Shown: piece after piece, positions 16,408 through 24,149 of the stretch
How positions within the stretch are numbered: the stretch's first letter is position 1
Layout of the letters: each line of letters opens with the position of its first letter
From: Silene noctiflora
Lineage: Eukaryota > Streptophyta > Magnoliopsida > Caryophyllales > Caryophyllaceae
NCBI GenBank assembly: GCA_009801015.1
Contig: VHZZ01000493.1
Span: 128,569-152,717, forward strand
Direction: 5' to 3'
DNA length: 24,149 nt
The notes under the pieces: model-generated
What the model was told of the DNA's origin: nothing
The model's database searches: none
What the model saw: only the letters and a program-made list of their open reading frames with translations
Translations under genes and position numbers: made by a program

Positions 16408-17757
16408 ATGGGTTGTGGGGAATCAAAGCATGCGGTGGCTACAACCGAGTCAATTTCAACAAGCAAGAGATTCAGGTCATTCACCTCTCAAAAGAGCAAC
16501 AAGGTTAAAAATGTGACCCCACAAAATGAAAAGAACTCATCATCAACCATGGTTAAAACCAAAAGTATGGTTAAAAACAAGAGTAAAAACAACAATATTC
16601 CTACCAACACAACATCAAGCACTTTACTTGGTAAAAAAAATGAAGAAATTCCCAAGAATAAAGTTTTGAATGAGGAGCCAATTAAGGTAAATGGTCAAGA
16701 AAATGAGAAGTCGAGTAATTTGTCGAAAGTAATGAAGAATGATCATGAAGAAAAAGAAATGAATAAGAATGAAGGTGAAAAGAAAGAATTGTCGGTTAAG
16801 GGGGGAAATTCGGAGGTGAAATTCTCGACTCATGACAACGACATTGTAGAAAGCATTGTGGATGATGGTAAACTAGAGGATGAGAAATCATCAAATGATT
16901 TGTCATATGTGTTAAAGAGTGAACATGATGAGGATGTGAATGAAGTAAATAAGGTTGTGGCAGCGAAACCAGTTGTGATTCAAGAGACGGAGAAGGAGAA
17001 GGAGAAGGAGAAGGAAGATGATTGCTTACCGGTTAATGAGAAGAAGTCTGAGAGTCGATCCCCACCTCGTGAAAACATTGTGGAGAACTATATGAGTCAA
17101 TCCCCTCCTCGTGAGAAGATTGTGGAGAACTCGGAGAAACAATCTCCACCTCGTGAAAATATTGTGGTGAGCTCTACGAGTCAATCCCCTCCTCGTGAGA
17201 ACATTGTGGAGAACTCGGAGAAACAATCCCCACCTTGTGAAAACATTGTAGACTCTGAAAGTCTATCATCCCAACCACGTGAAAACACTGTGGAGAACTC
17301 GGAGAAACTATCTCCACCTCGTGAAAACATTTTAGTGAACTCTAAGAGTCAATCCCCACCTCGTGAAAACGTTATGGAGAGCTTGAAGAATCAATCCCCA
17401 CGTCGTGAGAACACTGTGGACTCGGTGAGTCAATCTCCGGCTCGTGAAAACACTGTGGACTCTGAGAGTCGATCCCCACCTCGTGCGAACATTGTGGAAT
17501 CAGTGGTAAAGGATGATGAGAAGCCAATTGATTTGTCAGAAGCAGCGACCGATAAACATGAAAAGCAAATGGATGAAATAAAGGCTGTGGAACAAATTGT
17601 AATCCAAGAGAACTTGGAGAAGAATAAACTGTCCTCGGAATCTCTTGAAGATTCCTCATTAGTCAAGGATAAAAACTTTGAGAGCCAAACCCTACCAAAA
17701 GAGAACACTGTTAAATCTGAGGTAAAAGAGGATGAGAAGCCAGCTGACTTGGTATAA
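16408..17757 (+). CDS. Probably N-myristoylated, repeat-rich acidic/basic protein (449 aa, single exon)
   Basis: The protein begins MGCGESKH: Gly2 followed by Cys3 and a Ser at position 6 fits the plant N-myristoylation signal with nearby palmitoylation, so plasma-membrane anchoring is likely. The rest has no globular domain. Residues 20-145 are Lys/Asn/Glu-rich. A long block about 146-205 (DIVESIVDDGKLEDEKSS ... PVVIQETEKEKEKEKE) is followed by eleven 13-14-residue units of the type SPPRENIVENSEKQ (17059-17505). A second long block (VKDDEKPIDLSEAATDKHEK ... VIQENLEKN) follows, then a twelfth diverged unit (LPKENTVKS) and the start of a third block (EVKEDEKPADLV) where the frame stops. Each unit offers a Ser-Pro phosphorylation site. 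I do not recognise the family beyond the N terminus; function is unknown. The intact 450-codon frame, codon-phased repeats and ATG context (aagatggg) support a real gene. Introns could exist downstream but none is needed. Confidence 0.8.
   Translation: MGCGESKHAVATTESISTSKRFRSFTSQKSNKVKNVTPQNEKNSSSTMVKTKSMVKNKSKNNNIPTNTTSSTLLGKKNEEIPKNKVLNEEPIKVNGQENEKSSNLSKVMKNDHEEKEMNKNEGEKKELSVKGGNSEVKFSTHDNDIVESIVDDGKLEDEKSSNDLSYVLKSEHDEDVNEVNKVVAAKPVVIQETEKEKEKEKEDDCLPVNEKKSESRSPPRENIVENYMSQSPPREKIVENSEKQSPPRENIVVSSTSQSPPRENIVENSEKQSPPCENIVDSESLSSQPRENTVENSEKLSPPRENILVNSKSQSPPRENVMESLKNQSPRRENTVDSVSQSPARENTVDSESRSPPRANIVESVVKDDEKPIDLSEAATDKHEKQMDEIKAVEQIVIQENLEKNKLSSESLEDSSLVKDKNFESQTLPKENTVKSEVKEDEKPADLV
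17059..17505 (+). repeat. Codon-phased 39-45-bp tandem repeat (about 11 units)
   Basis: Repeated DNA words tccccacctcgtgaaaac and attgtggagaactcggagaa recur every 39-45 bp, coding SPPRENIVENSEK-type units. Units alternate between ENSEKQ and S(T/K/E)SQ tails, hinting at an older two-unit (about 84-bp) duplication. A few units are altered (SPPCEN, SQPREN, SPRREN, SPAREN, SPPRAN). All length differences are multiples of three. Confidence 0.95.
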
Positions 17758-18329
17758 ACGATGTAAAATGAAAATATCGAGAGATAATATACGTCGAATT
17801 TTCATGAATACTTCTAAGAAAATATTCTTGATGATGTGATAAATCATAATTTGGTATGGATTTGTGTGTTATACCCTATGTTTTAGTCAATTCTTTACGT
17901 ATTTCATTTATGGGTGTTTCGGTCAATTTTTTACGTATTTCATTTGTGGCCTTGAGGGTGTCTTAGTATGTTTCACATGTACAATTTACCCTCTCCTCTC
18001 TATATTCTTAAGTCCAATTCAATCAACACAGTACTATATGCAAACATTATGGTATATGATCGTGCAACAATTACATTACCCCAGTGCCTCAATGGCTCCC
18101 ACAAATTGTGAGGTAAGAAGGGTTCGATGTATATGATTGTGAGATTATGGATGTTACTAGTCCTTTTCACAAATAATTTATGTAAGCTTCAATTCTCCTA
18201 CGTACAGTGATAACAGATTAACAGCATAGTGACTTAGTAATATAATTTACAAAGTTGAAAGATTCACTTACACTATACACTTCTGACGACGGTTAACTGG
18301 AACCCGATAAAAGATCCAGAGCTGGAATT
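17758..18329. other. Convergent region between the repeat-protein gene and the lipase gene
   Basis: About 570 bp shared by two converging genes. It contains a direct repeat (gtcaattYtttacgtatttc then attt.tgg) at 17886 and 17922, period 36 bp. A 90-codon frame in this region lies over the repeat and has no recognisable domain; it is left out. Both 3' UTRs are expected here. Confidence 0.5.
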
Positions 18330-21300
18330 TTACGACACCTTGGCCTCAAATGTCGTCTGTGCATCCAGTTTAAGAAAAGAAGACCCGGGATCCTTGGTCA
18401 AGATTATATTTCCAGAATGATCTGTCGATTTGTACTCAGCTAGACGAGGACCAGTCACAATCTTGCATGAATTCCAGGACTCTGCATGCAAATTTACTCC
18501 CAAATAGACCAAATGATCCAACACACTACTCCCCAAAACCGACCTGCGCAACATATGCCAAATTGAAATCAAATTCTGAATTTTTTTAACAACATACAAA
18601 ATCAAAAATGAAATCTTTACTTCAAAGTAGTTGTTTGAGAAGATCAAATCACTATAATTATGATTATAGTGATCACTCTTGTGATCATTATTCCGGATGC
18701 ACTCTTTCTTAGTTTAATCAGAACTGGTAAAAATTGTCATACTCATTTTTTTTCCAGAGCAAAATCTCTGAGTTTATACATGAAAATAAACTCCATTATA
18801 CCATTAGTAAGATGTTCCCTTTTTTATATTAAGTGCAGCATTTGACAACTATTGTCCTCAATGTTTACCTGCTACATGAAGGATCTTCGCCAGAACTATC
18901 ACATATCTTGTCAACAGTGTAAATTTTTCTTCTTCCAAATTTAACGTCATAAAGCCACACCTAAAATTCAGAGTCAATGGCACAGACAAAAGATAAGTGT
19001 TCCACAGGGGAAAATTAAACACAAGTCAGATAAGACCATCTATGTCTTATTCTGTACTGGTAAACGGCAGTTAACTACACCAGAGTGTCTTAGGTATTCT
19101 CTAGAACAATGTGAAGTACAGTGAACTGAGTTTGCAGTTGCCAACGGCATACCTCTGTAGGGAAGTGATGATACGTCTTATGTGGAAAATGGCGATAGTA
19201 TGGAGGCAAATGTGGCACAATATCATGATCATGGGTGACACGAATTGTATTTGGAAGATATTGGGTATAATAAGAAGCAAAAACTGCATTCCCTATCCGA
19301 GGTTGCCCGAAGGTCATAACCTGAATATTGTTGATGTTGTGATGTACCTGCCAACATAGCAAAATCTTTCAATATAAATTTGTGAGGTAGGCGAATCCAC
19401 TATACAGGAGACCTGGACCATAGAGTAGGTATAAATTCATAATACCAGAAGTAGCAGAGCTAGTTCAAAATTTAGGCCAAAAACATGAAACTTTTAGACC
19501 GAATAGCCGTGTCCGACATTTGCAATTGAGTCATAGTGCCATAGTTATGTACTATATTCATCAATAATACTCGATCTCTATCAAAACCTTCCCTCATTTT
19601 AGACGATTCGCCTCAAAAAGGCCTTGACAATTGAAGATAATAGCTTCATGAGAGATACCCACTAATTCCCAAACGTACTGGTATCGAATATTGACATTTA
19701 TATCAAAATCTTCAAAAATGGAACAGTGACTTTAGATATTGAGGCAAATGAAAGGTTTATCAAATCCCAACCTAAAAATACTTCAATCCCCCCACCCTAC
19801 CCCTACTAAGACAAAAAGATTCAAGAAAAATTACCGTGAGATCAAGGGCACAAATCGCAGCGATAGCTCCACCCATTGAATGACCTATCACAATGATGTC
19901 AATATCTCCAAATAAAACCTTTGTTCGTTTAACAGCATCCATGATTCCAGGCCGCAAAATGGTATTATGGTAAGCATTGTAAAATCCATGATGAACCTAC
20001 AAAAATTAAAAGATTAGGGATTCAAGTAGAAACACTTGAAAGCTCTAAAAATGACAGCCAAAGAGCACCAAGCAATAAATTTATCCTTTTTGTTATTTTT
20101 ACCATAGCATCAGGCATATCCGGATAATTCAGATCAAGCTGTTTCCAGTAAAGATCTTCAACCCAGTTCTGTATGCTGCAAAAAAAATTCATCATAAGCA
20201 GGCAACTACAAAGCTTCTATATGTGTTAGACTTATAAAAGTTATGCACGGGTGCTATAGGGTTCAGAAGAAAATCAAACAAGCTAGTGACAGTCGCATTA
20301 TATTCAATTTCATTAGATTGCCCAGCAAGACTAAAGTCATTTGACCTCGCAATGGACTCTCTCCTGTGTATACACTTAGCACATTTTTCACTTCTCAGGA
20401 AGAATGAAATCAAAATTTGCAGGAGTCATAAGAGTATTGAGCTGTTGTTTTACAACAACACAAGGACCTTCCAAGAGAAATCCAGTTCCCAACAAAACAA
20501 GGGAACTGGGAAGTTGGTTAAAAAGTCCCCTTAGGTACGTAAGTCTTCATGCAGGAACTCCAAATTCCTATATGCAACCAAACAGTACAGACAATTTCCT
20601 ATAAAATTAAAATTTCCTCAGAAATACTCCCACTGTCTCAATCATTTGCTTACCTTTGATTAAAATACTACTCACAAAGAATAAAATAGGTAAACAAATG
20701 ATCGAGACGTAGGGATGGAAGTTTTCACGGTGAACCAGGCAAGCATTAAAATACCCTTCATATAATCGTTAGGTTCCATATAAATTCAGTGGCAAGGAGA
20801 AGAGGGAAAAGACAAGAGTGTAACCTGTGTTCCTGGGTCCCTCTGAATGCAATGATAATAGCATTGAGATTCTTTGCATACCCAACATATGCCTGCAGCG
20901 GATATACCAATTACATGCAATGTAATATTTAAGTTTTATATACATGAAGAAAAATATAGGCATGGCAAAACAAATTGTCTGATGATAAGAATGTTCATAA
21001 TGACCTACCTGCAAGCAGTGCTGGATATCGACTATCAGCTCAATCACTTCAAATCCCTGTCTCCATGACAAAGGCACCATTAGTATACAATCCACATAAC
21101 ACCAGAATTAATTAGTATACTATCCACATAAGACCGGAACCTTTGTCACGCCATTGCATCTTGAGCATGTCCACGTAAATAGCTCTGTCAAATCAGACTC
21201 ATATACCTGCGAAGACCATAGAAGTCATATGATCAGACTATAAACCAGCAAAATTTATTACTTCCTTTTTTCGGATAATTCGGGTTTTCTTCCCTATTTC

Positions 21301-23565
21301 CTTTTTTTGTGTTGATTTGTGTGTCCAAATTCAATTGCATGTGGGGTAGTGTGTTTTGTGTGGTCCAAATTCACTTTCTTATTTATTGTGCAAAAACGAA
21401 AGGGGAAAAATATAGTGGATAGGAGGGAGTATGTGGAGAGCCGAGTAAGTTTGCCTAATACAAACATTTAAGACCATTCTTGTCTATGGATTGTAGTGGA
21501 CATAAGGAAAAACGGACCACAGCAAATATGTTTGCAAAGTCACATAAATCATTCACTGTCATTACCAAACTCGACATAACCTCAATGTCATCCCAAAACT
21601 GAAGCAGTCACAGTATTGCTCACTCGCAAAAAAATCTTCAGCACTCAATCCTCAGAAAATATTCAACGAAAAAAATACTGGCAGAGCAGCACATAACTAG
21701 CATCTATAAAAGAAATTAGTCAATACAAGACAACAACTCAAGCAAGATTAATAATTGACTCATTGTAATCTTCTTTTTAACCTTCTTCAAAACAGTTGGA
21801 TCACTATAAACAATAACCGGGTCATCGGGTAGACAACCACCAGCGACATCATCTGGCTCCCATCTCAGATAACAAAAAGTGAATTATATCCATTATGCTA
21901 TAAAATTTTCTCCGAAGAAATGTGATGCAATTATTTAAATCCACGCGTGCTAAGTTATAACACACTATAACACCAGAGAACCCCAGGCATTATTGAAGGT
22001 ATTAAATTGCTACTGTATACCAGATGAGGGAGAATTACAACCGCTAATTAATATACACCCTGAAAACTGAAAACTAGTTGATCATGTACTTACAGCAGCG
22101 TTATACCGCACCAAAATCTGAGCAAGTGTATGATTGTAAAAAGGAAATTGTTCATCATCCTTGAACTTGAACTCTGTACCATAAAAGAAAAATCTTCACT
22201 ACAACGATAAGAAAAACCCAGCTCCACAGATCAACACTTCTCAAAATCAAGAGATATACGGAACGTCTATCTCTACCATAAATATAACAAGTCCATCACA
22301 AACTATGTCAATAAATAGCAACAGTACCACTAACAAGGCAAGCTCAGACAAGTTCCACAAATAACTCGAATAAAAAAATTACTAATTGTGCCACAAATAA
22401 ATCATTCCCAGAAAAATTGATGCAGTTCCTTACAACACTACCATAAAATTCAGACTTCATGAGAATTTCATTCAGTTGCATCAATATCAACTATCAAGTT
22501 TGAGGTTGAGGAAACTAGTCCTGCACTTTAATATTCCCTTAACCTTAGTTCTAAAAAGGTTCAGAGACGCAACAAGGCACTGAGGGATCATGGTGAGAAA
22601 GACTCCTGCACTTTAATATCCCCTCATGCAACACATGAATTTTAGCTATGCGCCATAAGTGTGCCTTCTGCACACAACACACTACACAACTTCTGAGGTA
22701 TGTCGGCTCAAACCCTATGATTATGGAGTGTATTTCCTGGACTTTATTTTTCAGAAATTGCATAGTAATAGCGTAATGCACCTGAGTAAGCTGCGTGCAT
22801 GTTGGCATGCGCCTTATGCACGCGTTACACCTCCTAAGGTGTTTTGGCTAGCCCCTCACAACGACTTGCGCCTAGATGCAACTCAAAATCTTATGGCAAA
22901 TAAAATCACATTCAACCTAACTTTTATGCCAGCCGCTCCAATTCACTATAATCAACCTAATGTTTATGTTGTCCGCTCCAATTCACTATAATCATATGCT
23001 GAAAATATAGTTAATCAAATTCGATATGGTGCAAAAAATATTCGCATTTATTCATGAAAAAATCTTACAAAAAATTATCAGTCCGTCCTGCTTGTAACGG
23101 GTGTGAATATGTCACAAGCTTGTGACGTGACACAAAGGAACACTCCCACTTGCCTCTCCTACTTGCAAGCTTGTCTCTATGACGTGTTCACACCCGTCAC
23201 AAATGAGAATTATACTCCGTACTTTCAACAAACAAAACAGAAAATTACAAGGTAAAGTATCGTCGAGAAGACCGCAAAAAGTCAAAGACGGACATTATAA
23301 CGAATTGGAGGAGTAAATTTGCAGGTGTACGTACAATAAAGCAATTCCTTAGCTACAGTAAATAACTGGATTTCAGAAATTCATCAATAATACTTGCTAC
23401 GTATTTTAACCAAAGATAAACAAATGATTGAGACGGTATAGACGTATAGTCGAGATGATAAAGGTTAATTGAAGAAAGAGGTGGGAGATTGAGCTGACCT
23501 GTACTATTCGAAACGGTGAAGAAACATAAAATCAGTAACGCCGTTAACCATCTACGTCGGTCCAT
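18330..23565 (-). CDS. Secreted class-3 lipase (ten exons, 354 aa)
   Basis: On the minus strand: exons 23565-23499, 22173-22094, 21206-21141, 21056-21009, 20892-20825, 20175-20103, 19996-19835, 19347-19153, 18960-18869 and 18543-18330. All GT-AG, phases consistent, no internal stop. Residues 1-22 (MDRRRWLTALLILCFFTVSN) are a signal peptide. The alpha/beta-hydrolase domain shows IIIAFRGTQEHS (oxyanion loop, about 101-110), the nucleophile elbow VIGHSMGGA (Ser174), THDHDIVPHLPP (Asp230) and YHHFPTEVW (His249): a complete Ser-Asp-His triad. VMTFGQPRIGN and the C-terminal CDSSGEDPSC, LDHLVYLGV and SWNSCKIV blocks with paired cysteines match plant lipases of the At5g18640 type as I remember them. 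The likely reaction is hydrolysis of acylglycerols or related esters in the secretory route or outside the cell; the substrate is unknown. ATG 23565 is chosen because it alone gives the signal peptide. The first intron is 1.3 kb. Confidence 0.93.
20482..20509. repeat. Perfect 9-bp hairpin in lipase intron 5
   Basis: ccagttccc (20482-20490) and gggaactgg (20501-20509) form a stem with a 10-nt loop. It lies in the 649-bp intron (20176-20824). Too short to call an RNA gene. Confidence 0.6.
20627..20716. mobile_element. Short Stowaway-like MITE in lipase intron 5
   Basis: Left arm ctcccactgtctcaatcatt followed by tgcttaccttt; right arm, read on the other strand, tccctacgtctcgatcattt followed by gtttacctat. 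About 25 of 30 positions agree. A TA precedes the left end (20625-20626). The element is only about 90 bp. Confidence 0.75.
21260..21433. mobile_element. Degraded Stowaway-like element in lipase intron 2
   Basis: The right end gtggataggagggagta (about 21416-21432) is a typical Stowaway terminus next to TA. The left end (ttacttccttttttcgg, about 21260) is diverged. Inside, gtgtgtccaaattcaattgc and gtgtggtccaaattcacttt form a local duplication with period about 40 bp. Confidence 0.5.
22914..22993 (+). repeat. Two 40-bp tandem units in lipase intron 1
   Basis: Units share caacctaa, tttatg and ccgctccaattcactataat; the first spans about 22914-22953 and the second 22954-22993. Differences are confined to the middle of the unit. 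Confidence 0.85.
23091..23207. mobile_element. MITE with TTGTGACGGGTGTGAA ends in lipase intron 1
   Basis: Left end cttgtaacgggtgtgaat; right end read on the other strand ttctcatttgtgacgggtgt. The core gtRacgggtgtgaa is an inverted pair. An internal palindrome gtcacaagcttgtgac (23111-23126) adds to the structure. Same family as the element at 2005-2170 in the FBP7-type gene. Confidence 0.7.
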
Positions 23566-24149
23566 AATCTTCGCTTTTCATCAATTATTCAATCAAGGTA
23601 AACGTATAATTGGGTGAATTGAATTTTTCAACCAGATAAAACCTGTCGATAATAATGCAATCCTAAAATAGAAAAGACAACAATTAAGTGTGACACCCAA
23701 AATAGAAAAGACGGCAAATGATCGGGATGGAGGGAGTATAAGTTGGGCAGAAGTTGCCGGGACGGAGGGAGTATAAGTTTGGCAGAAGTCTAATTTAATT
23801 GTACGAGTATATATACAGTCGTGTGAACTTCAAAATTTCAAATAATTGATTGTGGATTTGTGGATAAGGTACCTAAATTAGGCCAATTTGGCAACTTCTC
23901 GTGTAAGAATTTCTAACTGGTAACTTGTAAGACTTGCTTTAGGGACAGTCAGTCTCATTGTATACGGCCGTTATTCGTCTAAAGCTGAAAACGAATAGTG
24001 TTTCTCTCACGAAATGAAAGTGGAAGAACTAAATCAAGAAATCCTAAAATATTGCTAACAATAGCTAGCGGTAAGTAGGGTATCGTATCCACAAGGAGGC
24101 TATAAATCTAGTTCGTTTGTAATTTTTAGTTCATCTTAAAGTAACAGTT
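23566..24149. other. Lipase promoter side and window edge
   Basis: No supported exon. It should contain the lipase promoter; TATATATA at 23808-23815 is a possible TATA box but stands about 245 bp from the ATG. A tandem pair (gggaYggagggagtataagt then t.ggcagaagt) at 23724 and 23759, period 35 bp, is a duplicated Stowaway end. The last ~100 bp (ggtaagtagggtatcgtatc then cacaaggaggct) resembles a phrase common in plant LTR retrotransposons, so an element may continue past the window. Confidence 0.45.

Larger units (their letters stand above)
22174..23498 (-). other. Lipase intron 1, repeat-rich
   Basis: The intron is 1,325 bp with donor acag|gtcagc and acceptor ggtacag. It carries a duplicated phrase cctgcactttaatatYccc (22519 and 22604), a 40-bp tandem pair (ccgctccaattcactataat at 22933 and 22973) and a complete MITE (23091-23207). 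No extra exon is required: exon 1 and exon 2 join in phase (split Glu codon). Confidence 0.7.

Noticed and set aside
17026..17708. Several minus-strand open frames opposite the repeat protein
   Set aside because: They are repeats read in antisense (for example FTRWGS and SSPQCSHDVGID patterns) produced by the codon-phased array.
19111..19359. Plus-strand open frame opposite lipase exon 8
   Set aside because: It is the antisense of a well-supported exon carrying the lipase FGQPRIGN and HDIVPHLPP motifs.
22551..22991. Open frames on both strands in lipase intron 1
   Set aside because: They lie over tandem duplications in an intron whose flanking exons join correctly without them.
1..24149. 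CRISPR array, phage, plasmid or bacterial defence system
   Set aside because: No regularly spaced identical repeats with unique spacers and no prokaryotic genes; gene structure is that of a plant nuclear genome.

Overview
This window looks like nuclear DNA of a flowering plant. It holds intron-rich genes with GT-AG borders, plant-specific families (a CASP-like membrane protein, plant F-box proteins, a plant-type TIM22) and an AT-rich background full of small inverted-repeat transposons, including Stowaway-type ends (ctccctcc...ggagggag next to TA). The repeat families remind me of Caryophyllales genomes, but that is an impression and was not tested.

Layout: (1) 1-1240, repeat-rich spacer with a complete 275-bp Stowaway-like MITE. 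(2) 1311-4363, plus strand, a four-exon F-box gene of the FBP7 type. Its 1.9-kb first intron carries several MITEs and a probable solo LTR that ends 18 bp before the acceptor. (3) 5693-7145, plus strand, a four-exon TIM22-type mitochondrial translocase gene with a TATA-less promoter holding site II and telo-box motifs. (4) 7645-9810, minus strand, a four-exon F-box gene of a family I cannot name, convergent with TIM22. (5) 9838-12540, about 2.7 kb of transposon debris, including a Mutator-like foldback element and two inverted copies of one MITE. (6) 12626-15637, plus strand, a two-exon CASP-like (CASPL1E type) gene whose 2.4-kb intron contains a Ty3/gypsy integrase fragment 43 bp before the acceptor. 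(7) 16408-17757, plus strand, an intronless gene for a probably N-myristoylated, highly charged protein with 11-12 short SPPRENIV-type repeats. (8) 18330-23565, minus strand, a ten-exon class-3 lipase gene with a signal peptide and complete catalytic triad. (9) 23566-24149, repeat-rich flank.

All exon chains were assembled by hand: every junction is GT-AG, phases agree, and each chain gives one open protein (237, 166, 248, 193 and 354 aa). Several exons are shorter than 80 nt and would be missed by simple ORF calling. The six genes do not form a pathway or an operon-like unit. I see no RNA gene, CRISPR array or defence-type system. The most unusual items are the modular repeat protein at 16408-17757, the inverted MITE pair upstream of the CASP-like gene, and the transposon remnants lying against splice acceptors.
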